NCBI RefSeq assembly: GCF_008632125.1
Contig: NZ_VWRN01000019.1
Coordinates: 99,606-163,605, forward strand
Direction: 5' to 3'
DNA length: 64,000 bases
DNA from: Cupriavidus cauae
GTDB lineage: Bacteria > Pseudomonadota > Gammaproteobacteria > Burkholderiales > Burkholderiaceae
Shown: piece by piece, positions 1 to 9,724 of the stretch
Layout: each line of letters starts with the position of its first letter
Position numbering within the stretch: position 1 is the stretch's first letter
Translations under genes and position numbers: made by a program
The notes under the pieces: model-generated
What the model was told of the DNA's origin: nothing
The model's input: the letters and a program-made list of their open reading frames with translations, nothing else
Databases searched by the model: none

Positions 1-90
1 TCACCTGAAACCCTTGTACAGCAACGCTTGCAAGACATATGCCCAAACGAACTCGCGCAGTCTCCCCGATTTCGCGCTCGTCGGCGTCTT

Positions 91-113
91 GGTTTGTTGA
101 CAATATACAAACC
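91..113. promoter_or_regulatory. Putative operator of the phn GntR regulator
   Basis: A perfect 7-base inverted repeat, GGTTTGT-N9-ACAAACC, lies about 105 bases before the GntR start codon, in an AT-rich spot within GC-rich DNA. FadR-subfamily regulators bind such palindromes. Autoregulation is an inference. Confidence 0.45.
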
Positions 114-219
114 GCTTGCTTTAATCGCAACCAGGAAATGCACGCACGCCAGCCGGGCCCAAAAGACGGTGGAAATGAATGCGCGGCGCGTGCACCGCCA
201 TCCCGTGTCAGGAGTCTTC

Positions 220-1008
220 ATGTCCCGCCAAGCGCCGCTGTCGAGCGAAATCGAAATCCTGCAGAGCCAGTCGCTGACGTCGCTGGTGCAGCGTGAGCTG
301 GAGCGGCGCATCACCGCGGGAGAGCTCGCGCCGGGCGACAAGCTCAACGAGATCGAGCTGGCCGGCGAGCTGAACGTGTCGCGCGGTCCGGTGCGCGAGG
401 CCTTTCGCGCGCTGGAACAAACCGGGCTGCTGCGTACCGAAAAGAACCGCGGCGTCTTTGTCCGCTCGGTCTCCCTGCACGAGGCGGACGAAATCTATGC
501 GCTGCGCGCCGTGCTGGACGAATACGTCGGCCGGCAGCTGGCCCAGCGCATCACGCCCGAGGCGCTGCGCGAACTGCGCGCGATGATCGAGGCGCTGGGC
601 GCCGCCAGCGCGGCGCGCGACCTCGACGAATATGCGCGGCTGAACTTCGCCTTCCACGATCGCATGGTCGAGCTGGCCGGCAACGGCAAGCTGCTCGAGA
701 CCTATCGCCGCCTGGTCAAGGAATTGACGCTGTACCGGAGGGAAGCACTGTCCGCCGCGCCGACCGCGATGCCGACCTCGACGCGCGAGCATCGCGACAT
801 CGTCTCGGCGATCGCCTCGCGCGATCCGGAGCTTGCCGGCCGGCTGATGCGCGAGCACGTCGAGCGCGGCCGTGCGCGGCTGCATGCGGCGGTGCAGGGC
901 CACGCCGGGGCCGGCACCGGCACTGACGCCGGCACCGGCATTGACGCCGGCACCGGCACTGGCTCCGACGCGACATCGGAGGCCGCTGCGCCGCCGGGCG
1001 CCGCCTGA
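220..1008 (+). CDS. GntR-family (FadR/FCD type) regulator of phosphonate genes
   Basis: A 262-residue regulator. The N-terminal winged helix (about residues 20-85) contains LNVSRGPVREAFRALEQTG, the typical GntR recognition helix. It is followed by an FCD-type all-helical ligand domain with R-A-V-L-D-E-Y and N-F-A-F-H-D motifs. The ATG at 220 is chosen because the sequence before it has no domain signal and because GGAG lies 5-8 bases upstream. The next two genes degrade phosphonoacetate, so it most likely senses a phosphonate intermediate. The last 35 residues are a low-complexity Ala/Gly/Thr/Asp repeat encoded by an 18-nt tandem unit, not expected in the family. Confidence 0.85.
   Translation: MSRQAPLSSEIEILQSQSLTSLVQRELERRITAGELAPGDKLNEIELAGELNVSRGPVREAFRALEQTGLLRTEKNRGVFVRSVSLHEADEIYALRAVLDEYVGRQLAQRITPEALRELRAMIEALGAASAARDLDEYARLNFAFHDRMVELAGNGKLLETYRRLVKELTLYRREALSAAPTAMPTSTREHRDIVSAIASRDPELAGRLMREHVERGRARLHAAVQGHAGAGTGTDAGTGIDAGTGTGSDATSEAAAPPGAA
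907..966 (+). repeat. In-frame 18-nt tandem repeat in the GntR tail
   Basis: About three copies of GCCGGCACCGGCACTGAC, encoding AGTGTD/AGTGID units at the C-terminus of the regulator. Copies differ only at a base or two. Confidence 0.8.
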
Positions 1009-2424
<1,416 letters not shown>

Positions 2425-2500
2425 TCCGGCCCGGCCCGGCCTCGGCTAGGCCTGGCCTGGACCGGATCGCCCCTTGCCTGCACCTCACGGAGCCCCGAAC

Positions 2501-3964
2501 ATGAACGCCCCCCAGTTTCCCGCCGCCTCTGTCAGCCCGCATTTCCGCGCCGAAGCGCTGCGCATCGACGGCGAGAAGGTCGTGCGCGACCGCGTCATCG
2601 ACGTGCGCAATCCCTACGACGGCAAGCTGGTCGGCACGGTGCCGAAGGCGACCGTCGAGGACGTGCGGCGCGCTTATACGGTGGCGCGCGCCTATCGCTC
2701 GACGCTGACGCGCTACGAGCGCGCCGCGATCCTCAATCGCGCCGCGGCGCTGCTGCGCGAGCGCACCGAGCCGGCTTCGGACCTGATCACGCTCGAATCG
2801 GGACTGTCGAAGAAGGATTCGCTGTACGAGATCGGCCGCGTCGCCGACGTGCTGAACTTCGCCGCCAACGAGGCGCTGCGCGACGACGGCCAGATGTTCT
2901 CGTGCGACCTGACGCCGCACGGCAAGAAGCGCCGCGTGATGACGCAGCGCGAGCCGCTGCTGGGCGTGATCACCGCGATCACGCCCTTCAACCACCCGAT
3001 GAACCAGGTCGCGCACAAGGTCGCGCCGTCGATCGCGACCAACAACCGGATGGTGCTCAAGCCCTCGGAGAAGGTGCCGCTGTCCGCGTACTACCTGGCC
3101 GATCTGTTGTACGAAGCGGGGCTGCCGCCGCAGATGCTGCAGGTGCTGACCGGCGATCCGGCCGAAATCGCGGACGAGCTGATCACGCATCCGGCGGTGG
3201 ACCTGATCACCTTCACCGGTGGCGTGGCGATCGGCAAGTACATCGCGGCCAAGGCGGGCTACAAGCGCGTGGTGCTGGAGCTGGGCGGCAACGATCCGCT
3301 GATCGTGATGGACGACGCCGACCTCGAGCGCGCCTCGGACCTCGCGGTGCAGGGCTCGTACAAGAACTCCGGCCAGCGCTGTACCGCGGTCAAGCGCATG
3401 CTGGTGCACCAGGCCGTCGCCGCGCGCTTTACCGAGCTGGTGGTCGAGAAGACGCGGGCGTGGAAGTACGGCGACCCGATGGACCGCGGCGTCGACATGG
3501 GCACGGTGATCGATGCGCAGGCCGCGGCGCTGTTCGAGGCCCGCGTCAACGAGGCGGTGGCGCAGGGCGCGCGGCTGCTGATCGGCAACCAGCGCGACGG
3601 CGCGCGCTATGCGCCCACCGTGGTCGATCGCGTCGATCCGGCAATGACGCTGGTGAGGGAGGAAACCTTCGGCCCGGTCTCACCGATCATCACGTTCCGC
3701 GATATTGACGAGGCCATCCGCATCTCCAACGGCACGGCCTTCGGCCTGTCATCCGGCATCTGCACCAACCGCATGGACGACTTCACGCGCTTTGCCAACG
3801 AACTGCAGGTCGGGACCGTCAACCTGTGGGAGGTGCCCGGCTACCGCATCGAGCTGACGCCGTTCGGCGGCATCAAGGACTCGGGGCTGGGCTACAAGGA
3901 GGGCGTGCAGGAGGCCATCAAGAGCTTCACCAACCTGAAGTCGATCACGATGCCGTGGGGGTGA
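2501..3964 (+). CDS. phnY: Phosphonoacetaldehyde dehydrogenase
   Basis: A 487-residue aldehyde dehydrogenase that oxidises phosphonoacetaldehyde to phosphonoacetate with NAD. Family motifs are present: ITPFNHPMNQ near residue 175, general-base Glu in LELGGNDP near 265, catalytic Cys in GQRCTAVKR near 300, and EETFGPVSP near 395. The ATG at 2501 is preferred over an in-frame TTG nine codons upstream because the family begins near here. It lies 77 bases after phnA, so the two probably form one operon under the upstream GntR regulator. The phosphonate specificity rests on the phnA neighbour; by sequence alone it could be another ALDH. Confidence 0.85.
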   Translation: MNAPQFPAASVSPHFRAEALRIDGEKVVRDRVIDVRNPYDGKLVGTVPKATVEDVRRAYTVARAYRSTLTRYERAAILNRAAALLRERTEPASDLITLESGLSKKDSLYEIGRVADVLNFAANEALRDDGQMFSCDLTPHGKKRRVMTQREPLLGVITAITPFNHPMNQVAHKVAPSIATNNRMVLKPSEKVPLSAYYLADLLYEAGLPPQMLQVLTGDPAEIADELITHPAVDLITFTGGVAIGKYIAAKAGYKRVVLELGGNDPLIVMDDADLERASDLAVQGSYKNSGQRCTAVKRMLVHQAVAARFTELVVEKTRAWKYGDPMDRGVDMGTVIDAQAAALFEARVNEAVAQGARLLIGNQRDGARYAPTVVDRVDPAMTLVREETFGPVSPIITFRDIDEAIRISNGTAFGLSSGICTNRMDDFTRFANELQVGTVNLWEVPGYRIELTPFGGIKDSGLGYKEGVQEAIKSFTNLKSITMPWG

Positions 3965-4097
3965 GAGCGGTGAGAGGGGCCGGGTGAGAGCGGGGGGGTC
4001 AGAGGTGCGTGCGCAAGCGGCGTGCGCGGTCGCCGCTGCCGTCCTGTCACAACGCTCCGCTAAAATCCCCGCACCTTCCACAAGCCTCGGAGCTCCC

Positions 4098-4853
4098 GTG
4101 CTGGCCGAACAACGGCAGAAATACATCCTCGACCAGCTGGCCGCCAGCGGCGCGCTGCAGATCAGCCAGTTGGTCAGCGAGCTCGACGTCTCGCGCGAGA
4201 CCATTCGCCGCGACCTCAATGCGCTCGCCGCGCGCGGCCTGCTGACGCTGACCCATGGCGGTGCGCTGGCGTCGAACCGCGCCGAGGCCGATACCCAGAC
4301 GCGGGCGGCCGTCAATGCCGAGGGCAAGCGCGCGATCGGCGTGCGCGCCGCCGAGCTGGTGCCCGACGGGGCCTCGGTGATCATCGACTACGGCACCACC
4401 ACGCATGCCGTCGCGCAGGCGCTGCTGGGCCACCACAACCTGCTGGTCTATACCAACGACCTGTCGATCGCGCTGCTGCTCGGCCGCCGCAACGGCAACC
4501 GTGTGGTCGTGCTCGGCGGCGAGCTGCAGGACAACGAGGACGCCACCAACGGCTGGGACACCGTCGAGCAGCTGTCGCGCTATCACGCTGATTTCGCCTT
4601 CATCGGCATCGGCGGCATCAGCAACGATGGCGAGGTCAGCGAGTATTCGCGCCCGGCGGCCGAACTGCGCGGCCGGATGCTGCTGTCGGCCAGCGTGCCC
4701 TGCGTGGTGGCGGACCATACCAAGTACGGCCGGCATACCGGCGTGCAGGTCCGGCACTTCGACAAGGCGGCCTATCTGATCAGCGACATGGCCCCCGAGG
4801 CCTCGCTGGCCGAGGCGCTGAAGCGCCGCGGACCGGCGCTGCTGATCGCCTGA
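4098..4853 (+). CDS. DeoR/GlpR-family transcriptional regulator
   Basis: A 251-residue regulator with an N-terminal DeoR helix-turn-helix (LQISQLVSELDVSRETIRRD, about residues 18-37) and a C-terminal sugar-phosphate isomerase-like sensor domain (DYGTTTHAVAQ, FIGIGGISNDGEVSE). The start is a GTG at 4098 with GGAG about 5 bases upstream, giving the usual length; a longer reading adds an unconserved leader. Family members sense sugar phosphates. It stands alone between phnY and gdhA on the same strand, so its target is unclear; gdhA or the phosphonate genes are possible but unproven. Confidence 0.8.
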   Translation: MLAEQRQKYILDQLAASGALQISQLVSELDVSRETIRRDLNALAARGLLTLTHGGALASNRAEADTQTRAAVNAEGKRAIGVRAAELVPDGASVIIDYGTTTHAVAQALLGHHNLLVYTNDLSIALLLGRRNGNRVVVLGGELQDNEDATNGWDTVEQLSRYHADFAFIGIGGISNDGEVSEYSRPAAELRGRMLLSASVPCVVADHTKYGRHTGVQVRHFDKAAYLISDMAPEASLAEALKRRGPALLIA

Positions 4854-4978
4854 ATTGGCGGCCGGAACGGGCAGTTCCGCATTTTTGCGCTGCGGGTCAC
4901 AACACTTTTGACTGTCGAATTTCACCATTTCGGTGCTAAAGTCGCGCTCCGACTCAAGAAAATTCGACAGAGACAGCT

Positions 4979-6322
4979 GTGAGCCTTCCGACCCTCGATG
5001 CCTTCCTTGCCGGCGTGGCCCGGCGCGATCCTGACCAGCCCGAGTTCCAGCAGGCGGTCAAGGAAGTGATGATGACCCTGTGGCCGTTCGTCGAGCGCAA
5101 CCCGCGCTACGCCGACCAGGCCCTGCTGGAACGGCTGGTCGAGCCCGAGCGTGTGATCCAGTTCCGCGTGGCATGGACCGACGACCAGGGCAAGGTGCAG
5201 GTCAATCGCGCCTTCCGCGTGCAGCACAGCTCGGCGATCGGCCCCTACAAGGGCGGCATGCGCTTCCATCCGACCGTCAACCTGTCGGTGCTCAAGTTCC
5301 TCGGCTTCGAGCAGACCTTCAAGAACGCACTGACGACGCTGCCGATGGGCGGTGGCAAGGGCGGTTCGGATTTCGATCCCAAGGGCAAGTCGGACGGCGA
5401 GGTGATGCGCTTCTGCCAGGCGCTGATGACCGAGCTCTATCGCCATCTCGGCGCGGACACCGATGTGCCGGCCGGCGATATCGGCGTGGGCGGCCGTGAG
5501 GTCGGCTTCATGGCGGGCATGATGAAGAAGCTGTCGAACCAGTCGGCCTGCGTCTTTACCGGCAAGGGCCTGGCCTTCGGCGGCAGCCTGATGCGTCCCG
5601 AGGCGACCGGCTACGGCACCGTCTATTTCGCGCAGGAGATGCTGCACCGGACGGGTCGCGACTTCGACGGCCAGCGCGTGCTGATCTCGGGCTCGGGCAA
5701 CGTCGCGCAGTACGCCGCGCAGAAGGCGATCGAACTGGGCGCCAAGGTGCTGACCGTGTCCGACTCGGGCGGCGTGCTGCACTATCCGGAAGGCATGAAC
5801 GACGAGCAGCTCGCCGCGCTGATGGCGTTCAAGAACGAGGAGCGCGGCCGCCTGTCGGACTTCGCCGAGCGCCAGGGCCTGCGTTTCGAGGCCGGCCGCA
5901 CGCCGTGGCATGTGCCGGCCGATATCGCGCTGCCGTGCGCGACGCAGAACGAGCTCGATGGCGAGGATGCCAAGCGGCTGCTGGCCAATGGCGTGTTCTG
6001 CGTGGCCGAGGGCGCCAACATGCCGTCGACGCTGGAGGCGGTGGACCATTTCCTTGCCGCGCGCATCCTGTACGCGCCGGGCAAGGCCAGCAATGCCGGC
6101 GGCGTCGCGACGTCGGGCCTGGAGATGTCGCAGAACGCGATGCGGCTGTCGTGGCATCACGCCGAGGTCGACTCCAAGCTGCACTTCATCATGAAGGACA
6201 TCCACCAGAACTGCATCCATCACGGACGCAAGGACGACGGCTACATCAACTATGTCGAAGGCGCCAATATCGCCGGCTTCGTCAAGGTGGCCGACGCCAT
6301 GCTGGCGCAGGGCGTGATCTGA
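4979..6322 (+). CDS. gdhA: NADP-specific glutamate dehydrogenase
   Basis: A 447-residue hexameric-type glutamate dehydrogenase that aminates 2-oxoglutarate with ammonia and NADPH. Signature segments are clear: GPYKGGMRFH and PMGGGKGGSDFDPKGKSD with the catalytic lysines (about residues 90-130), PAGDIGVGGREVG near 165, and the Rossmann motif ISGSGNVAQYAA near 238. The start is a GTG. The length equals that of bacterial GdhA proteins. It has its own upstream region of about 125 bases and a strong terminator downstream, so it is probably monocistronic. Confidence 0.95.
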   Translation: MSLPTLDAFLAGVARRDPDQPEFQQAVKEVMMTLWPFVERNPRYADQALLERLVEPERVIQFRVAWTDDQGKVQVNRAFRVQHSSAIGPYKGGMRFHPTVNLSVLKFLGFEQTFKNALTTLPMGGGKGGSDFDPKGKSDGEVMRFCQALMTELYRHLGADTDVPAGDIGVGGREVGFMAGMMKKLSNQSACVFTGKGLAFGGSLMRPEATGYGTVYFAQEMLHRTGRDFDGQRVLISGSGNVAQYAAQKAIELGAKVLTVSDSGGVLHYPEGMNDEQLAALMAFKNEERGRLSDFAERQGLRFEAGRTPWHVPADIALPCATQNELDGEDAKRLLANGVFCVAEGANMPSTLEAVDHFLAARILYAPGKASNAGGVATSGLEMSQNAMRLSWHHAEVDSKLHFIMKDIHQNCIHHGRKDDGYINYVEGANIAGFVKVADAMLAQGVI

Positions 6323-6467
6323 CGCTCTTGACGCTCAGGTCGGGCGCGCCGGCGATGTAGCTTCTTACTCGCGTCTTGCCCGTGTCGCAGCGGCGGCGCT
6401 TGCGGCGTGGCAATTCTGCAAGCCCGTGTAAGAACGCGCCGCCGGCGCCAGCGATACCGCACCGCAC

Positions 6468-6495
6468 AGCGGGCCTTCGGGCCCGCTTTCTTTTT
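6468..6495 (+). terminator. Rho-independent terminator of gdhA
   Basis: Perfect 8-bp stem AGCGGGCC / GGCCCGCT with a TTCG tetraloop, followed by TTCTTTTT. It lies about 145 bases after the gdhA stop and just before the end of the convergent membrane gene. Confidence 0.9.
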
Positions 6496-6496
6496 G

Positions 6497-7027
6497 TCAG
6501 TCGGTACCCGCCGACGGCGCCGAGGCCGGAATGGCTCTTGCATCTGGGCCCTGGCGCGGCCGGCATAGCGTGACCAGCGGCAGCGCGAGCCCGAAGGCGA
6601 CATAGACCAGCGCCAGCGACCACGGCGAGAGCCGCCGCTCGAAGCCCGGGGTCAGCCGTTTCGGCGTCAGGCGCAGGTCGACCACGCAGGCCGCCGCCGC
6701 GACCGCGAGGCCGGCCAGGATCGCCGCCGCGGGCCTCTGCCGCTGCGGTGAGCGGCCCACCCAGGCTTCGTAGAACGCGGCCCAGAATACCGACATCGCA
6801 TGATGGATCACGTATCCCACCGCGGTATAGCGCCACGCCGGACCATTGGCATGGATCGCCCGATCGCCCCAGACCCAGTGGCTGACGGCATTGACCGGCG
6901 CCAGCGTGTCGCGGCAATCGAAATGGCCGGCGCAGGCCAGGGCGATGGTGGACAGCGCGCTGGCGCTGGTGCCGGAGACCAGGCTGCGGCCAACGAAATC
7001 CTTGATGGGGCTCATGTTGGCGCTCAT
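6497..7027 (-). CDS. Conserved membrane protein of unknown function (four-helix type)
   Basis: A 176-residue protein beginning MSANMSPIKDFVG. Hydrophobic segments lie at about residues 15-32, 68-90, 100-120 and 133-155. Polar patches such as SHWVWGDRAIHANGP and the GYVIHHAMSVFWAAFYEAW stretch resemble small DUF membrane proteins of Burkholderiales, but I do not recognise a family. Its start lies only about 10 bases from the likely start of the divergent SDR gene, so the two must share or overlap promoter sequence. Convergent with gdhA, whose terminator sits at its 3' end. Confidence 0.6.
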   Translation of the reverse strand: MSANMSPIKDFVGRSLVSGTSASALSTIALACAGHFDCRDTLAPVNAVSHWVWGDRAIHANGPAWRYTAVGYVIHHAMSVFWAAFYEAWVGRSPQRQRPAAAILAGLAVAAAACVVDLRLTPKRLTPGFERRLSPWSLALVYVAFGLALPLVTLCRPRQGPDARAIPASAPSAGTD

Positions 7028-7036
7028 GTCGGTTCC

Positions 7037-8593
7037 TTGGAACGGGATGCGGCGACCGGCGGCACCGCGCCTCCCACGGTGCTGCTGACCGGCGCCAGCG
7101 GTTTCATCGGCGCCGCGATTGCCGCGGCGCTGGCACGGGCCGGCTGCCGGGTCCTCTGCGGCGTGCGCGATCCGGCGAAGGCCGCGCGCGACCTGGGCGC
7201 ATGCGAATTCCGTGCCGTCGATTTCGGCGCGCTGACCGACGCGCAGGCATGGCTGCCGCTGCTCGACAGCGTGGACGTGGTCGTCAATGCGGTCGGCATC
7301 TTTGCCGAGCGCGGCACGCAGACCTTCGAACTGCTGCATCGGCGCGCGCCGATCGCGCTGTTCGCCGCCTGCGCGCAGGCCAACGTGCGCGCGGTGATCC
7401 AGATCTCGGCGCTGGGCGCGGACGAGCAGGCCACCACGCCGTACCACCTGAGCAAGAAGGGCGCCGACGATTTCCTCGCCGGCCTGGGCCTGCCGGCCGC
7501 GATCCTGCAGCCCTCGCTGGTCTACGGGCCGGGCGGGACCAGCGCGCGGATGTTCGGCACGCTGGCGACGATGCCGCTGCTGCTGTTGCCCGAGGGCGGG
7601 AAGCAGCGCGTGCAGCCGGTCCATCTGGACGATGTGGTGGCCGCGATCGTGCGGTTGGTAATGATGGCCGGAGACAGCGACGGCGGGGGTCCCGGCGGTG
7701 GTCCTGGCGGTGGTCCCGGCGGTGGTCCTGGCGGTGGTCCTGGCGGTGGCCCTGGCGGTGGTTCTGGCGGTGGTCTCGGTGGTGGTCGCGGTGTTGGTCC
7801 CGGTTGTGATTCCGGTGGTGATTACAGCGGCGGTCGCGGAGTCGGTCGTGGAGGCGATCCCGGCGGCGATCCGGCAATGCGGCGGAATTGGCCGCAAGGA
7901 CGCATCCCCGTGGTCGGACCGACGGCCCTGAGCCTGCGCGACTACCTCGCCCAACTGCGCCATACGCTCGGGCAACCCGGCGCGCTGCGCGTGCTGCCGG
8001 TGCCCGACGCGCTGGTCCGCGCCGGCCTGCCGCTGATGACGCGCCTGGCGCCGGGGCTGCCGTTGAACGAGGACGCATTGGCGATGCTCGCGCGCGGCAA
8101 TACCGGCGACCCCGCGCCGATGCATCGGCTGCTGGGAAGGCCGCCGCGCGCCGTCGACGAATTCGTACCGGCGCGCTGGCGCGAGGCCGCGCGCACGCAG
8201 GCCGTGCTCGGCTGGCAATTGCCGATATTGCGCACCGCCGTCGCGCTGGTCTGGATCATCACCGGCATCGTCTCGCTGGGGCTCTATCCGGTCGAGGACA
8301 GCTATGCCTTGCTGGCACGCGCCGGCGTACCGCAGGCGCTGCGGCCGCTGGCGCTGTACGGCGCGGCCGGGCTCGACCTGTTGTTCGGGTTGATGTGCTT
8401 CGCGCCCGCGCGCTGGCGCTTTCCATGGATCTGGGCCGCGCAGGCCGCGCTGATCCTCGGCTACACGGCGATCATCAGCGTGCGGCTGCCAGAGTTCTGG
8501 CTGCATCCCTATGGTCCGCTCACCAAGAACCTGCCCATGTTGGCCGTGTTGTGGCTGCTGGGTACGCTGGAGCGCAAGCGATGGACTACATGA
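7037..8593 (+). CDS. SDR/NmrA-like NAD(P)-binding protein fused to a DoxX-like membrane domain
   Basis: About 518 residues if the TTG at 7037 is used; the true start is uncertain because the open frame runs far upstream over the divergent gene. The N-terminal part is an extended SDR domain: VLLTGASGFIGAAIA dinucleotide motif, then YHLSKKGAD with the Tyr and Lys of the family. A Gly/Pro-rich low-complexity insert of about 64 residues interrupts it near residue 215. The C-terminal 120 residues contain four hydrophobic helices of the DoxX-like family. Overlaps the next gene by 13 bases, so they are co-transcribed. Substrate unknown; quinone or lipid-linked redox roles have been suggested for such fusions. 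Confidence 0.75.
   Translation: MERDAATGGTAPPTVLLTGASGFIGAAIAAALARAGCRVLCGVRDPAKAARDLGACEFRAVDFGALTDAQAWLPLLDSVDVVVNAVGIFAERGTQTFELLHRRAPIALFAACAQANVRAVIQISALGADEQATTPYHLSKKGADDFLAGLGLPAAILQPSLVYGPGGTSARMFGTLATMPLLLLPEGGKQRVQPVHLDDVVAAIVRLVMMAGDSDGGGPGGGPGGGPGGGPGGGPGGGPGGGSGGGLGGGRGVGPGCDSGGDYSGGRGVGRGGDPGGDPAMRRNWPQGRIPVVGPTALSLRDYLAQLRHTLGQPGALRVLPVPDALVRAGLPLMTRLAPGLPLNEDALAMLARGNTGDPAPMHRLLGRPPRAVDEFVPARWREAARTQAVLGWQLPILRTAVALVWIITGIVSLGLYPVEDSYALLARAGVPQALRPLALYGAAGLDLLFGLMCFAPARWRFPWIWAAQAALILGYTAIISVRLPEFWLHPYGPLTKNLPMLAVLWLLGTLERKRWTT
7681..7873 (+). repeat. In-frame Gly-rich 12-nt tandem repeat
   Basis: At least eight copies of a 12-nt unit close to GGTGGTCCTGGC (Gly-Gly-Pro-Gly) degenerate rightward into GGG-rich sequence. 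The frame of the SDR gene is kept throughout, with conserved SDR sequence on both sides. Confidence 0.9.
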
Positions 8594-9054
8594 TCGTCAA
8601 ATGGATCCACGTGGTCGGCAGCACGCTGCTGTTCGGCACCGGCGTGGGCAGCGCCTTCTATCTGCTGGCCGCCACGCTGACGCGCGACAGCCGCGCGGTC
8701 GCGGTGACCTCGCGCCATGTGGTGATCGCCGACTGGCTGTTCACCGCCAGCACGGCGATCCTGCAGCCGGTGACCGGCTACATGCTGATGCGCATTGCCA
8801 ATTTCTCGTGGGAGCTGGCGTGGCTGCGCGTGTCGATCCTGCTCTATGTAGTCGCCATCGCGTGCTGGCTGCCGGTGGTCTGGCTGCAGATGCGGATGCG
8901 CACCGTGTCCGCCGCCGCGGCAGGCGCGCAGGCACCGCTGCCGCCGGCCTACTGGCGGTACTTCCGCTGGTGGTTCGCGCTCGGTGTGCCGGCGCTGTTC
9001 AGCTTCCTGGCGATCTTCTATCTGATGATCGCCAAGCCGGCCACGCTGTTCTGA
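8581..9054 (+). CDS. DUF2269-family integral membrane protein
   Basis: A 157-residue protein with four hydrophobic helices (about residues 5-25, 50-70, 82-102 and 130-152). It carries features of DUF2269: KWIHVVGSTLLFGTGVG at the N-terminus and IADWLFTASTAILQPVTGY in the middle. The family is often encoded beside DoxX/SDR proteins, as here: its ATG lies 13 bases inside the preceding gene, implying translational coupling. No biochemical role is established. Confidence 0.8.
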   Translation: MDYMIVKWIHVVGSTLLFGTGVGSAFYLLAATLTRDSRAVAVTSRHVVIADWLFTASTAILQPVTGYMLMRIANFSWELAWLRVSILLYVVAIACWLPVVWLQMRMRTVSAAAAGAQAPLPPAYWRYFRWWFALGVPALFSFLAIFYLMIAKPATLF

Positions 9055-9100
9055 GGGCGTGCCGACGGGGTGACCGGCTTCAGCGTGTGCCAGTGACCGA

Positions 9101-9178
9101 CGTCCGCGCGCGTCAGTGACGGCCTCCGCGCGCGTCAGTGGCTGGCCTCGGCGCGCGTCAGTGGCCGGCCTCGGCGCG
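9101..9178. repeat. 22-bp tandem repeat between genes
   Basis: Three near-identical copies of GCGCGTCAGTGGCTGGCCTC with short spacers, downstream of the DUF2269 gene. No open frame or hairpin function is evident. Confidence 0.75.
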
Positions 9179-9258
9179 GCAAGGGGGCGACCCACAGCGC
9201 GCCCGTGGCCGCTACAGCGTGCGCCCGCGGCGAGTTTCGGCGCCCCCCTGGACCGGCT

Positions 9259-9654
9259 TCAGCGTGCGCCGCTCTCGCGCGGATCGGTGCTGGGCTCGCG
9301 CGCCTGATCGATTGCGGCACCGCCGCTGCCCTTGCGCTCGCGGCCCTTCAGCGGCGCCTGCGGCGGCGACGGCGCGGCGCCGGAGGCCTGCGTGCGTGGC
9401 GAAGGCTCGTCCTTGCCACCGGGCGCGCTGGGCATCGGATCGCCCAGCTTGCCCAGGCCGCCCGGATTCGAGCGGATCGCTTCACCTTCGCGGGTCGACG
9501 GCTGGGTCACCGCCTTGGGCTGGCGCGACATCTGGTTGCCGCTGCCGCGTTCGGATTCGGTCGGCACATTGGCCGGCTGCGCAGCGGCCGTGGTCGCCCA
9601 CGCCGCGCCGAGCGCCAGCAACGCGGCGCAGACACCATGTCGATGGAACAGCAT
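9259..9654 (-). CDS. Small secreted Pro/Ser/Gly-rich protein of unknown function
   Basis: A 131-residue protein with a clear N-terminal signal peptide (hydrophobic residues about 9-22, likely cleavage after ATTAAAQ). The rest is hydrophilic, rich in Pro, Ser, Gly, Arg and Glu, with no predicted fold and no Cys after the signal. An RBS (GGAGAG) lies 6-9 bases before the ATG. Short disordered periplasmic proteins of this kind are common in Burkholderiales. No neighbour suggests a function. Confidence 0.6.
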   Translation of the reverse strand: MLFHRHGVCAALLALGAAWATTAAAQPANVPTESERGSGNQMSRQPKAVTQPSTREGEAIRSNPGGLGKLGDPMPSAPGGKDEPSPRTQASGAAPSPPQAPLKGRERKGSGGAAIDQAREPSTDPRESGAR

Positions 9655-9724
9655 GATTTCTCTCCTTGTGGACCGGATATCGACCCTTGAAGCACAACCC
9701 GGGCCAAGGAGAGGCGCGCCCGGA

